A stretch of 64,000 bases of DNA from Leptodontidium sp. MPI-SDFR-AT-0119 (GCA_020726505.1 JAHLEZ010000008.1:2108001-2172000); one strand, 5' to 3'. Positions 22,912 to 36,039 are shown, counted from the stretch's first letter. Program-made: numbers and translations. Notes: generated by a model from the letters alone, not told the origin.

Positions 22912-25858
22912 ATGGATCAATGGGGCCAAACCTATCCTGACCAGGCCGGGTCCTCGAGAAGATATAACGGCAACCCCCCACCAACTCAGGCGCAGATGGC
23001 GCGCGACTACAACGGCAACGCTCAAGCTCAACCTCCCGCCGGCTTCACATACGAGCAATATCAGGGTGGAACCGGCGCACATCCTCACTCATCGACGACT
23101 TCTCCTGCGGCTACTCCACACATGAGAGACGGAAACGGTGATGTTGCGATGCAGGATGTAGGTGGTATGAAGTATCCGATGCGGCCCCTTCACCAACAAC
23201 ACCTTTCTGGTGGCCGAATACCCTCACACCACTCACCTCAGGAACCGTCTGCTGCAGCGCAGAGATACTCTCCCATGGAGACATTGTCCCCGAGTTCGCC
23301 GTATGGCGCACCACAGCCAGGCCAGTATGCGTCACGTCAATCGCCAACGAGGCCTGGAAGCTACACTTCACCAAACTCGTATTACGCCAATCGCCAGCAG
23401 CCACAGCAGTTACCTCCCATAACGCCTTATTCTTCCAACAACGAAGGCTACCCCACCTCTGCTACCCAGCAATTGAACGCTGTCTTCGGCAATGACCCAA
23501 AATCCCCTCGGCGGCCTATGCCACAAACTGCAACCGGCCCCCCAGGTCGAGGACCCGTACCTGAGTTCACCAAGCTTCGCTCTGTAACAGATCTGCAGCC
23601 GAAGATCAATGCGCAGCCAGCGTTTCGGAGAGCAAACCCAGAAGGCGGATTCATAAGTGTAAGTTGAATATCGGCTTCCCAAACCCAGCGCTAATTTGTA
23701 ATCGCAGCCTCTGCAAGCTCTCACGAGCCATCTTCCGTCGACTTACCGTATCTGTAACCCCAGCTTCAAATACGAATCCTCTCGAAATCCTCGCCGAGTC
23801 CTCACAAAGCCAAGCAAAGGTGTGAAGAACGATGGATTTGACAATGAGGACAGTGACTATATACTTTATGTGAATGACATTCTCGGGTCGGAGGAGACTG
23901 GTCATAAGTATGTCTCGAGGTCAAGACGTCCGTAATCTTTTAGATTGTGAATGCTAACATCAAGTGTAGGAATCGGTACCTTATCCTCGATGTCCTTGGA
24001 CAGGGCACCTTCGGTCAAGTGGTTAAGTGCCAGAATTTGAAGACACAGGAGGTCGTGGCAGTGAAGGTTGTGAAGAACAGAACAGCATACTTCAACCAGA
24101 GTATGATGGAAGTATCAGTTCTGGATCTGGTAAGACTACCTGCCTCGGATAATCGAGCAAGGCTAACCTTTCGATGCAGCTAAACACAAAGCTCGATAAG
24201 AACGACGATCATCACATCCTTCGTCTGAAAGACACCTTCATCCACCGACAGCATCTTTGCCTGGTGTTCGAGCTGCTGAGCGTCAACCTTTACGAGTTGA
24301 TCAAGCAAAACCAGTTCCGAGGGTTGAGTACAACACTTGTACGGGTATTTGCACAACAACTTCTCAATGGGCTGAGTCTACTGAACAAAGCCCGTCTTAT
24401 TCACTGCGATCTGAAGCCGGAGAATATCTTGCTCAAGAACTTGGAAAGCCCGATTATCAAGATCATTGATTTCGGTTCTGCATGCGACGAACGGCAGACT
24501 GTTTATACGTACATTCAGTCCAGGTTCTACAGGTCACCGGAGGTCCTTCTTGGACTACCATACTCATCAGCTATTGATATGTGGTCCTTGGGCTGTATTG
24601 TTGTGGAATTATTCCTTGGTCTACCCCTCTTCCCAGGTTCCTCAGAATACAACCAGGTGTCTCGAATAGTAGAGATGCTTGGCAACCCGCCAAACTGGAT
24701 GCTTGAGATGGGGAAGCAATCTGGGGAATTCTTCGAGAAGAGGCATGATGTCGACGATTACGGAAGGCGGACATATCACTTGAAAAGCATGGATCAGTAT
24801 TCTCGCGAGCATGGGACCAAGGAGCAGCCAAGCAAAAAGTATTTTCAGGCTACGACATTACCAGAGATCATTCGGTCCTACGCGATGCCTAGGAAAAACA
24901 TGAAGCAGAGTGAAATCGATCGCGGTAAGTGAAGGCTTTTTTTCTTCAAGTTCTTGTGGCTGATTGTTGTCTAGAAATGAACAATCGGGTCGCTTTCATC
25001 GATTTTGTTCGTGGTTTGCTCAATATCAACCCACTGGAGCGATGGTCGCCACAGCAGGCGAAACTTCATCCTTTTATCACTCAACAGAAGTACACGGGCC
25101 CATTCGTGCCACCGATGAATCTCAAGTCTAGCTCCATCAACCGGTCACCAGCTCCAGGTACCCAACAACAGCAACAAGCCGAGGCACTAAGCAAACAAAG
25201 GGCTCAGGCAGCCCAGGCACAAGTGCAAGCACAGGCCCATACTGTCCCGGTCCATCCAGCACAAACGCCTTATTCGACCGGTGTGCCCGTTGGTCAATAT
25301 GCTCAGGCTAACCCAGCCCAGCAACCTCCAATGTACTCGAATACCAACATGTACTCACCAAGTGCCAACATGCAAGGGGCACCGCCACCATACCCTGCTC
25401 AGCAGCAACAGCCACAACCTGGTCCTTACAATCAGATGGGCATGATGCAGCAGGCCCCTCCCCAAATGGCACCCTCACAATACGCACAAGGTCCACCACA
25501 GCATTCACAACAGCAGAGCCAACAGAGTCTCTACGCACAGCAAGCCGCAGTGAGGTCCGGTCGCCAAAGAGCGTCCACTATGGAAGTTCAACAGGGTGGT
25601 ATACCTGTTGCAATCCAAAGAGTAGCTAGCCATCTTGACCCGACTCAACCCATCCGCCTTCAACCTAGCCCTGCGTACTATCCACCACCTCCCGAAGGTG
25701 CCGCGGGTAGTGAAAATCCGGGGAGTGCAAGGAGACGAGGTAGTAGAGCTGCCCAAGGCCCAGGACAACCGGGCCAAAGGAGCAACCGAGACTTCATCCG
25801 GAACTTGGAAGACCGCACCCTTGAGGAGGGCTTCATGGGACAGTCCCAGTGGCATTGA
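22912..25858 (+). CDS. YAK1: YAK1, DYRK-family protein kinase
   Basis: Five exons (22912-23658, 23708-23907, 23970-24129, 24180-24924, 24975-25858) give 911 residues with all phases closing. YAK1 restrains growth downstream of nutrient (PKA/TOR) signalling and shuttles between cytoplasm and nucleus. The first 250 residues are disordered, rich in Gln, Pro and Ser. The kinase domain begins near residue 316 with RYLILDVLGQGTFGQVVKC (glycine loop) and VAVKVVKN (ATP lysine). The catalytic loop is HCDLKPENIL, the magnesium loop IDFGSAC, and the activation loop holds YTY followed by IQSRFYRSPEV, the tyrosine autophosphorylation pattern of DYRKs. The domain ends near 640 (LHPFITQQKY). The last 270 residues are Gln/Pro/Ala-rich and end near RNLEDRTLEEGFM. 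The long upstream region suggests elaborate control. Confidence 0.95.
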
Positions 25859-26925
25859 ACATGAGGTGCTCTCTCCCACGCCTATGACGAGTAGGCTTCG
25901 CCGCGTCAACTCGATTCATCCCTTCGTGATTTGCATCAGGTTGCCGTCTTGATGGCTCTGTATTGGTAGCGGCAGCTATTTGCGCTTGGGCTTCACAAAA
26001 AAATTGACATCGAGTTGTTCAGTCGGGTATCATGGCGCATGAGAGCGGCAGCGCCCAACTCCCATGAACTTTGAGGTGAACAAGACGTTTTTTTCTTCTC
26101 ATACGTACGTAGGTAAGGGCGGGTTGTACACAAGGCTAGGGAGGGGTTCGGTACGAATCGGTCCGAGCATGAATTTGGCTTGGGGTCTGACGGGAAATCA
26201 ATCAATCGTTCAACAGTGGAGGGTTTTGCTATGCTAGAAAATGGCTCGCGGGGTGGGGTGGAGTGGAGATAGCTAGCTAGCTTGGATTGTGGGAGATGGT
26301 GAGGGGAGTTCCTACTACTCTTTTCTTTTTTGTTAAGAGAGTCATTCTTCATGTAATTTACAAAAGAGAGATTGCATGCATGCTTGGACGCTGAGCTGAG
26401 CGACTGGACACTGGGCACTGGGCGGCCGAACGAACAAAGAGTGCTGAAGTGCTGCTTGCTCGTTTGGTCTTCAATCAATGGCTTCACTGAATGCTTTGGT
26501 ACGGCTGCTATGAGATAGTTGTGACTTTATTCGGTGATGTTGAGACACGATCACTAGCTCGAATGCCCCGCTCCTTATTGTCTGTCTCACCTGTCTTATG
26601 GATGCCAGTAAATCACAGGTCCAATTGTCCTTGCCAACCAAGCATTTGGAAGAAATTTTTGTTTTATGTCGCTCTGCTACTACTAGTACAGCAAGAGGAA
26701 TCTAATACCACAGAACAGGGCTTGGGAAATCCCTCAGAAGCAGAAAAGTACCCATGGATGTATGCGTCATCGTAATGGGTCATCATCGCCTCAGAAAATC
26801 TCTCGAAAATGAGGACATGACATGACGGTATGCAAGTTTTTGGTTGCGGTTGTCCGGCCGATTGTTTGTTCGTCTCCAATAAAGCTTAGTAGTTGGTGTT
26901 TTTGGGAATTCGTTTGGCGAGATGT
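25859..26925. other. Intergenic between convergent genes
   Basis: 3' regions of YAK1 and of the minus-strand RRM gene. Frames at 25993-26487 minus and 26491-26775 plus show no recognisable domain. Nothing further seen. Confidence 0.55.
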
Positions 26926-28162
26926 TCATCTGTAGGTCCGGGTTCTGTCTCCTCGACCTCCGCGGTCTCTGTTGTTGGCAACGCCTCGGCCTCGGCTTGA
27001 CAGGAGGGTATCGCTGTATAGGCCTCTGCTTTCTCCTTCATCTGTCTCCATGCGATCATCGTCGTTGAACCCGTAAGAGCCATCCACCACATCCTCGCGG
27101 CCCCGACCTCGTCCGCGCTCGCGGCTACGCTCTCTTGGCGCGTACCGGTCCGTATCACTGTAGCCAGAGCGGGTATCTTCAGATCTAGCTGTGATTCTGT
27201 CTGCTCGTGGACCTTGAGGTGTGCTGGGTCTTGGTGCAGGAGAAGCCGGTGCAGCTTGCTTCATGTTGGTGGGGAGAGGGCCGGATTTGTGGTAGACTTG
27301 GAGAAGATGACCGTCGGCCTGTGATTCTGAGATTAGCATTGCGTCTGGGCACCCCTGCTCGAAGTAGTCTCACATTTTGGTTGTTGAATGTATCGACTAC
27401 GTTGTCAGCGCCCTCCTTTGTCTCAAAGACAAGCTCCGCAATGACCTTGGGTCTCTCAGAAATGATCCGACAGTTCAATACGTTTCCTCCAACCGGTGTC
27501 ATGGCGCTCTCGATATCAGCTGCAGTGGTTCCAAGAGCCAGGTTTTTGATCATGACCATCGATGGGCCAGCAAGTCCACGGATAGATATTCCAGGGCCTG
27601 GTTTCGCCGTTCCGACGATATTGAATTGGCTGTTCAGGGAGGGTGACGAGGCTGAACCATGGAGCGCGGAGTAGATACGGTCATTGCGGTTCGTACGCGC
27701 CGCCGCCTTGGGACCACGAGGAGGACCTTGGGGAAGTCTTGATGCTGGAGGGTTGTTGATGTTATGAAGGTCGTGCGTCCACTCTGCGTTCACATTTCCG
27801 GCTGGTCGTGCAACTGATCGTGACGCAGCTGGCCGTGTTGAAGTCGAGATGCTTCGCTGCTAAGAATCAGACGTATGCTCTTGCAGAGTACTTGCGATCA
27901 GACTCTACCTTTACCACCCCACCTCCAATAGGACCGATCCTGCTCGCAAGAGATGGTACGGCCACTGGCTTGTTATTGCGCTTGTTCATTCCACCCGGCG
28001 CACTTGCTCTGCGGTTTCCAAATATTTCCTTTGCGAGGTTCTCATTCTTGCGGCGCTGACGGTCTGTCATGTTCGTTAGCATCTGAAGTCCGCGCGTGGA
28101 AGTCGCAGGATACCTTCGCTGATCATCGCATTGAGATCCAGGGCTGGTTTGCTGGGGGCCAT
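26926..28162 (-). CDS. RRM RNA-binding protein (possibly Yra1/ALYREF-like)
   Basis: Four exons (28114-28162, 27909-28063, 27374-27856, 26926-27318) give 359 residues with closed phases. It starts MAPSKPALDLNAMISEG. Residues 17-68 are basic (DRQRRKNENLAKEIFGNRR). A single RRM spans about residues 145-230: MVMIKNLALGTTAADIESAM (RNP2-like strand and helix), then VIAELVFETKEGADNVVDTF (RNP1-like strand), then ADGHLLQVYHKSG after the last intron. The tail is Arg/Gly-rich with RERGRGRGRED and RGGRGDRTRTYR, which resembles the arginine-rich ends of mRNA-export adaptors of the Yra1/Mlo3/ALYREF group. That assignment is inference; the short N-terminal helix and RGG tail fit, but the RNP1 sequence is divergent. 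Likely nuclear. Confidence 0.75.
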
Positions 28163-28783
28163 GATTGCTGTAGGTCAGTACAGAGAACGTTAGTAATTTG
28201 CGCAGGTATCTGTTAATTCTATTCTGTGAGAACAGCGCGTGTTACAGTCGAAGAGATGCGTTCAACGTGGGGGGCGGAAGTCAATCAAAGTTGAAGGCAT
28301 TCACGAGTCTAGGGGTACGCGATCTGGCAGCAGGAAAAGGCGTTAGTCGCGGCCCCCAATATACTGCTGGACTAGGCTGATGCTCCCAAGGATGATGATT
28401 GGCTACACTTAGACCCCTGGTGGTTTTGGCAGGGGTGGCTGGCTTTCACAAACGAGGCAGGAGCCGAGATGCTTCGATGGTTTTGTTTACTTTCCTGTCT
28501 GGTCCTGCTTCCATTCTTTCAACCAGGTATTTCCATCACTCTTCACAACACAATCATCAGGTCTCCCTTCAAACTCTTCAATTCCTAGCAGGGAGAGCTT
28601 TTGGTTATGGTAAGTCAAACTATCCTATCTATCTCTTCGTTTTACTTGGGGTGCAAGTGCTAGACTCCAGTGCACGTATAGTGCCTCGACAGCTCTTTAA
28701 ACAGAATGCTCACGCAATCATCCCTCCAGCACTCGTTTCAATAACCTCACTGACCTGTCTCTCTTCGAGAACCGAGAATCAGT
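28163..28783. other. Divergent promoter region
   Basis: About 620 bp between the starts of the RRM gene (minus) and the large unrecognised gene (plus). A frame at 28399-28803 plus overlaps the latter's start but looks like leader. No clear TATA box or repeat seen. Confidence 0.5.
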
Positions 28784-31700
28784 ATGGATCCAGTATCGTC
28801 TAGTCCGACCCTAGGAGTCGAGTTTGGTCTTCTGCCTCGTACTCCAGCATCCAATCGCAGCAAGAACGGCCGCGCACCCAACGGCAAAGAGAACTCTCAA
28901 TCAGGAGGATCTTTGCACAGACGCCTCTTTGATACCTTCAGATCCAGATCTAGATCTCGTAGCCTCACGCGTGCTTCAGAGGATGGCAGTCCCAGCACAA
29001 AGCCAGTCAAGCGCAGGAAGTCCATAGTAGATCTTCTGTATCTCTCCTCTCGGGAGCCTCACCATGAAAACGATGCCAATGTTCAGGAACATCTTACAAA
29101 GACGGAAGCAAACATGGACAAGGAGAACTATGCTAGTAAGATAGATCGGCTATCTCATGCAGCCAAGATTGACATGCTTCAGAACTATTCTCGGATATGC
29201 CAAAGAGACGAAGGAGTCTTGGGAACCTTCTCAATCCAACAAACATCCTTGGAACAATCACGAACAGAGTGCCACAAAAGTCATCGCCAGTTCTTCGAGA
29301 GTCTCCAGTCAAGCATGGCAGGTCGACGATTGAATCTCCAGATAAGTCGGAGCACGCCGAGTCCGAGTCTTGTTGTGACAAGCAGACCGACCATGCCCAT
29401 AACACCACCGACAAAAACCAGAACAAAACTGGTTCGCCATATGTTAAATTGGCAGAGGGCAGTGTAGTTGACATTGACTTGTTCGAATCTCGATTGGACC
29501 GCTTGCTAGATGGTGAGTCTTCTGGGAGGATTAAGGTATCAGAATTGAATTGCTGACATATTGTAGGCATTATCACAGAGAGATACGAGGGCGATCGCGA
29601 TTTTGGCTCAAATGATTCATACTTGAAGCTACTTCAAGAAGCATGCGAAAAAGTAGAAGACGAATATCGTTCTTGTTCTCCAGACTCCATGCGCCCACTC
29701 TTAAGTCATCCACGCAATGAGACGAAGAATACCGTGCGAGCCTGCACCCCAGATATAACGGCTCTGTTCTCGGGAGAGTCGCGAGTTGCTTCCGAGGAGG
29801 AAAAACGTCCTAAGACACCAGACTCGTATCTTCGACTACTCATAGCTTCTGCCGGTGGACCTACACAAGATGACCAGTCACCTTCCCCAAACTCATCTGT
29901 GCAGTTCTCTGAAACCTCTTCTATCTCGTGCTCCGCAAGCATGAAAGGTCGTTCGATGTATGTGTTGCATGATAACCACGGTATAGGGGCACTGCTTGAC
30001 TAACTTGAATTGTAGTGATATTCAGTCATTAGCAAGATGTGGAAGTGCTAAGCCTTCCAGCGGGCTGACCTCTCTACAATCAGGCCTACGCAATTATCAG
30101 TACCAAGTGAGAGACACCACTCCCGATCCCTATGTGGATAAAGATCTTGCATGGCAGACCGTGCACGATCGCAGGCCATCGGTGACATTTCGTGAGATCA
30201 GCCGCTCTTCAACCTTGATAGACCTCGATCCGGAATTCTGCCAACGACAAGAAGAGAGATCTGAAAGATATGAGGGTCTCGGGTTAACTGCAACCTCGCA
30301 CTGGAAATCCAGCCAGGAGCAAATTGCACAAAGCATTGCTTCGACTGTGGCGAGGATGACACGAAATTACCACTTTTCGTCAGACGAAACTATAGCTTGC
30401 AGTCCAGCCACGGAGACAGATCAATACGAAGATGAAGCTGGATTCAATCTGAGATGCTGTGGTGGGTTTGAGGTTGATGAGAATGAAACGTGGGATTCCG
30501 TAATTGTAGGACAACGCCTGCTACTTCAGGTAAATTCTCTTTCTGCAGCTTTTGCTTCAGGAGACAAGACCTGTACTGAATAGCGCAGGGAGAAACCGAT
30601 GGCAGGCAAGAAAATCTGGCTTCGAAGGACCTCACACCGATTTTGACTCCCATTGATGAAGCATCACTGCTCAATTTCGACGGCCTTAGCACGATACCTA
30701 GAAGTAGCGCTTCAGTCACGGATCACTTAGTTCGCCTCTCAGCTGAAGACATTTTCCTACCTTCCGTCGAGGAGGTACTGCAGGACTCAGCAGCGCTTAG
30801 ATCTCCCCTTGAACCGTTCTTTGCTAATCGAAGTGCCAAAAAGAAAGATGTTCCAGTGGAACTCGATAAGGAGATCGATTTTTGCCCCGACTATGAAAGC
30901 TTTTTGCGACGGTCGTACGGCACTCTCAACCCAACGCCATCCGACCTACTCCAACTGAAAGAACAACCAGAGGCAAGACTGCTAGGAAGTGGCGGGGCTC
31001 AAATGCTTCCACCAAGGGTTGCGAAGAGTCGTCAGATTTCGTTTTCTGCAGTTCAAGTTCGGTACCCAGGAACGGTTAATCTGCTTCAACATACAGAATA
31101 TTTCTCGTCAATAGAAGATGCAATGCTGGGCCTGTGCAACTACAAACTGGGGGATCTTGCCAATTTCTTTGTCTACGACGCTGAACACTGCATTATTGAT
31201 GCACAATTGATCGACTCTCCTGTTCCAAACCCAGCGGAATTGAAGAAGAAAGGTCTCCAGCTGGGTTGGATTCCCCAATCGTCCAATATTGCGGCCACAG
31301 AAACAGTGGGTGGCAATTCTAGGATCAACGAAAGCCCATGCCATTCGACGAGACGGCCGAGCTTATGTGACAGTGGATGGGAGGAATTCGCACTTGAGAC
31401 AGTGAGTCTCTCAGACGAGCCTGGTCATGCCCAATTTGCGTTAGAAAAGGCATCAAGCTCTTCCTTGAGGCTTTCAGCTCATGCCACAAGCGAAAGGGCG
31501 ATATCAGCAACAAACTCAGTATTTGATGATGATTTCTTCTTGGACAACGAATCAGGAGGCCAGTTTTCCGAACGGGCCTCGGTTTCTGGCGACTCCTCTG
31601 CCATTAGAGCTCTCCGTGCAGCAATTTCCAATGAAGAAATCGTCTCTGTATTGAATTTTGAAGATGAGATGCGAGCCACAAAGACATGGGTACAGCTTGC

Positions 31701-33054
31701 TGTAGAAATGAGGACAAATTACTCACCCAGGGACGGTTCTACGGATGAAGATGTTAGTGAGGATCCCTGGAGACTTTCCATGCCTCCATTTGATGAGTCA
31801 AAACTATGGCCGAATAAGCAGCAAACCGGATCATCCCTTGACAGGAAGATTGATGAAGGCGATGGTCTATACAACAGCTTGGACACACCGAGTAACCCAA
31901 AACCCTGCAGTGAAAATGTTGTTGAAGAATGCTGCAGGTCTGTTTCCGTTCATCCTGCCAGCTCCAACGAATCACGGGACGAGATGGAGAACACTGGCAC
32001 CGAGAATTCTCAGAGCTACGCAGATTCACACCAGTCGAATTTCTACCAGGCATTTGATGTTCCAGCCGTACCAACCGCTCCGCATCTCGACAGTGCTAAT
32101 ATTTCTCTTAACCAGCTCGATCTTACAGCGCAGGTAGACACCATGAACAGACAACGAGAAGTGTTGGCAACTCCAGAACCTGTCATTGACCATTCTGCTG
32201 GATACCATTTCACAGCCGTGAAGGATCACATGATGGGAGGCAGTGAAGCACTTGAGAGAAGCTCTGCTGTGGCGTCAGGAAATGCTTCCGCAGTTTTATA
32301 TGATGCTGCTCATCACCTTGACATTGACATCGATAGCGACTACTCTCTGTATGACGAGGACGCAGTGTCAAGTTCTGATGAAATCCAAGCTACAACTGAG
32401 GACAATTGTGCTGACCCAGTCCAGAAGGATGGTAGCCATGCTGTCGATGCGTCTAACAGAGGCTGTCTGGGAGAATTTAATCCAAATAGCTTGAAACATC
32501 CGGTCTTGGACTTCACGACCACGCGTGCCATCAGCTGCAGCGTTGCGAAGGACGCTGCAAAAGACGTTGAGCGAGCTGACTACAAAGATGCCGGGATTAC
32601 TCTCCCAGATCTGGATCTTCGACTTGTCGGCAAAGCTGCTAGACCCAGTCCGCCAACCAAGAACGGCAAGTCCAAGGTCGGAGCACTTGTTAATATCTTC
32701 CAAGACTATGGCTTGATGCCGGAGCAGAGTAGGGGGCCACTTCAAGTGTCTAGTGTATCGCCATCGTTCAGCCGCCAAACGAGTCGCTACAGAGTGCAGT
32801 CGTCCGGCACCAGTGTGGGTTCCAGTACAGTACGAAGAATATCTGCAACTCTGTCAACGGGTTCACTCTCTGTTCCATCACCAATCAACCGAGTAGGAAC
32901 GCCTTGTTCGACCTTTGACCGACCCCATTCTCGAATCAGTGATATTGACACGGAGGCGAGTTTCCAATTCGGGGAAGTTTTGAAGAGGTCAAGGAAGCAT
33001 GGAGAAAGTGAGAGTGAGGATCCATCACTTGGCGAGACAGAAATGTATGGATGA
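28784..33054 (+). CDS. Large disordered Ser-rich protein with two KEN boxes, unrecognised
   Basis: Five exons (28784-29135, 29183-29512, 29567-29957, 30016-30529, 30589-33054) give 1350 residues with all phases closing. I do not recognise a domain. The sequence is rich in Ser, Asp, Glu and Thr and looks mostly disordered. The N-terminus has SRSRSRSRSLTRAS, then KRRKSIVDLLYL, a basic patch beside a short hydrophobic helix. Two KEN tripeptides occur, in NGKENSQ (about residue 38) and MDKENYA (about 112); KEN is a degron for the anaphase-promoting complex, which is suggestive only. Around residues 660-720 is a more ordered-looking stretch (LLQHTEYFSSIEDAMLGL, LGDLANFFVYDAEHCII). The C-terminus has VGALVNIFQDYGLMPEQ and then Ser-rich sequence (RRISATLSTGSLSVPSP). 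Many SP/TP sites suggest phosphorylation. Possible roles in cytoskeleton or cell cycle are unproven. Confidence 0.75.
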
Positions 33055-33442
33055 TGGAGTTGAAGTCTATGTGCCTTTCAATGATGAGAATTGTTATCTG
33101 GGATGGGAATGATTGACTGATTAGAGACGTGGGGGGTTATCGAAATCACATCATTCTGTATTGTTATCGATGAGCATGATGATGGTTGGGTTATTATGAG
33201 GAAGTGCTAAGCTAGCGCCCGTTATTAGTTATTATCCAAAGGACCGAATCAGTAGCATTGGAGAAATTACACTATCACTTTATCTCACCTGGAACGATCT
33301 GAATTCGTGAACGTGGTGGTGGAGAATGGTCCACGATATTGTACAGTGCAAAGAAACTCTTCTGGATCGCTAATATACATGTTACAAGCTGAGGCTCTGG
33401 CCAGCAGTTCTGGTCTCGATGACCGAGATGTTTAAATTTCTC
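33055..33442. other. Short intergenic between convergent genes
   Basis: 3' ends of the large disordered-protein gene and of the PPR-type gene meet here. Nothing else seen. Confidence 0.6.
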
Positions 33443-35643
33443 CTAGACCCCCGCTGCCATCCAGGAGCTCGCTTGGCTGCTTCGCGGGCCACTTCCTGGG
33501 GACGGGCGAAATTTATCTGTTGATACATTATCATTTGAACGAGCGTGGCCTGTCTTATTCCCACTACCGGCCTTGACGTGTTGGTAGCGAGTGATGAAAG
33601 CGGACATCTTGCTACGCTCCTTAGTGAGATCTCCATACTTCTCTCGTGGCACAAGAGCCTTATTCATCAAGAGGTCAAAAGCGCGGACCATGCCGCTGGC
33701 AAGGCTTATGATGCCATCGATCAACTGCATCCTCTCGCTCGCGGTCTTGGATCCCAGGCCAGAAGAGGTAAATTGCATTGCAGCTTTGAGATTGATGAAT
33801 GATGGGTTGAGTCTGTTGAGTGCGCGGAGGATTTGCTCGCCTTGAGCGTTTTGGATCTTCTCTTTTGCGGGCGATTCGATGGCCACTTCGAGGTACTGCT
33901 CTAAAGCTTGGACGTCTGGCTGCGGAATCGCCCTCGTCATGGTGTCAAGGACTTTGTTGGCGTTGGAAAAGGAATTGGGGTTGCGCTTGTCGCGGGCGCA
34001 GGTTGCCATTGCGAGGCGGAAGGTCTTAACTTCCATGTCTTGTGTTGACATCTGGGAGAGGATCTCGATCATCTCGGTGCTGGCTCTTGCCATGCGTAAA
34101 ATACGCATGTAGGCGTGGAAGTTCTCGCCATCGGGTTGGACGAGGTAGGTCTTGGTGAAGATGTTCCAGTATGCGGTGGCTGGAGCCTTGAGTTTTAAAT
34201 CTAGGGCTGCTTGCAGGACGAGAGAAAGGGAGTTCTGTCCTGGTTTGGCGTACATGGCGATGCCGTCTTCTTTTGTGACTGGTGCTTTGACCACTTCGAA
34301 ACTTGCACGTGGGTCAACAGCTGCTCCTGGGTCCTGAGAGTTCAAGACACTTTCGGATGCCTCCTCTTCCACTTTGGACTTGTTGAAGGTCCGGATCGGC
34401 TCGTGCACATCCCCTTGACTTGCTGGCTCGACGCGAGCACGTTCTGGGGTGCCCAACTTTGGAATCTGGCGAGGGATGTTCATAGTCTGCTCAATCAAGG
34501 AGAAAATGTCGTCCTTGTCATCTTCTTGGCCGATGAGTAAGAGGCGACCCATTGTAGAAACCAGCTCCTCATCGATCCAGATGTCTCCCTTTCGCCATCG
34601 GTCAATAACATCCGCCCAGACGTCTCTGGAGCGTGCAATGGAGTCACGGTGCCGAGCCCTTTTCTCCATTGGGGTTAGAGATCCTCGTGAAGCGCTAACA
34701 GAATCAAGTCGGAGTGCATTCAGCATGATGGTGAAGCTTAGATTATTTGCTGCTGTAAGCCCATGCTGAGCGAACTGGCTGGCAACAGCAAATAGAGCAT
34801 CGATGTTCCCAGCTCTGGAACACATCTTCAAGACACAGTTCATATGGATTGTGTTGGGCTTGACAGGCGATTTCTCGGCAAGCATTGAGTTGTAGATATC
34901 CATGACTTTTGGAAGTGCATGGCCAGAGTCCTTATGTTCGACACAACCCCTGAAGAGTATAGTGTATGTGTATGCATCTGGTACTTGAGCGCGCTTTTTC
35001 ATCTAATAGCAGGAAATTAGCATTAGACTCGGATGGGGTTGTTGGAGGCAATTACCTCGTTGTATGTTGATATGGCGGCATTCATCTTCCCTTTCATCAA
35101 TTGCCACTCGACCAGGTGATTCCAACTCACAACACACTTGGTGTTCTTACTAGCTGTCCGCACCAGTTCCTGAGCGAAGTCGAATTTATCCCTTCTCAAT
35201 TCCTGCCGCACAAAGTCGGCAAGCTTCAAAGGATCGCTCAAGTAGGTGAGATGGTGTCTTATGTCGCTTTCGGTGCGTGCCAGCTGGCCTTCTTTCTTGG
35301 AAGGAGGCCTAATTCCTCTCGAATCTAGCCATTTCCTCCTCTCTATCGTCCTCGGGGAGACTTCAACATTGTTGTTTTTCATGCGCCATGGTTGTTGGCT
35401 TTTGGATGATGTATCGTCCCTAAGTCTGCCACCTTCTTCCTTTCCCTCTCGACTGCTTTTAAATGGACGATCATTCCCAGGTCTGTTTCGACTTGCTTCC
35501 TGTCCAGCACGACTCCTTTCGTATGAAGTACCAGTATAGCTTCGTCGCAAAGGAACATTATTGAAACTCGAGGTGAATGCCGGTCGGGATGCAGCTGTGA
35601 GGAAGGCAGAGTCCCCGATAATTGTCTGCAGGCAGTGCCTCAT
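33443..35643 (-). CDS. PPR-type mitochondrial protein
   Basis: Two exons, 35056-35643 and 33443-35002, give 715 residues. Helix-turn-helix repeats of pentatricopeptide type are visible: VVSWNHLVEWQLMKGKMNAA then ISTYNEMKKRAQVPDAYTYT, and TIHMNCVLKMCSRAGNIDAL then FAVASQFAQHGLTAANNLSF. Further weaker repeats continue to about residue 560. PPR proteins bind mitochondrial RNA and act in its maturation or translation. The N-terminus (MRHCLQTIIGDSAFLTAAS) is basic with few acidic residues, consistent with a mitochondrial targeting signal. This start was preferred over one 17 residues upstream (35694), which would add a hydrophobic stretch. The C-terminal part after residue 600 is basic. The specific RNA target cannot be told from sequence. 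Confidence 0.8.
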
Positions 35644-36039
35644 GCAGCCGTGGCAAGTCAACATTGTTGTTATGATGAGAATTGTCGCAATCACTCCATT
35701 CTCTGTTGCCTCCTTGCTTCCACAACTTTTTTAGATGTCATCGGAGGTCGGAGAATATTTGTTGCGCCTGAAACCTTGAGGCACGCTAGCACCAATGCAT
35801 CGGCCCTCCAGGTCTTGCAGGGGTGCGCGTTGAGACGACGCGATTCTGACGCGCGTGGATTTCAATCTCTCGTACAGTTGATTTCAGACTTGAGCCCATC
35901 TTGACCCAACCACCAACTTCAAAACACAACACAACACAACACTACCCTCAACTTCTCCCTTCACCTCTACCTAGATACTTCGCCCGCAGACTTATTCCAA
36001 ATAATGCTGTAACAAACATCAATTTGCACATCTTCAAAA
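35644..36039. promoter_or_regulatory. Shared promoter region of PPR gene and POL1
   Basis: About 400 bp between two divergent starts. It includes a (ACAAC)n microsatellite just left of 35942 and C/T-rich leader sequence before the POL1 ATG (TTCAAAA ATG). The string gacgcgtgg at 35850-35858 on the plus strand contains ACGCGT, the core of the MluI cell-cycle box (MCB), which drives S-phase genes including POL1 in yeasts; reading it as functional is inference. Confidence 0.4.
35922..35942 (+). repeat. (ACAAC)n microsatellite
   Basis: Four tandem ACAAC units in the probable POL1 leader, about 100 bp before the start codon. Too short to mean much on its own. Confidence 0.7.
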
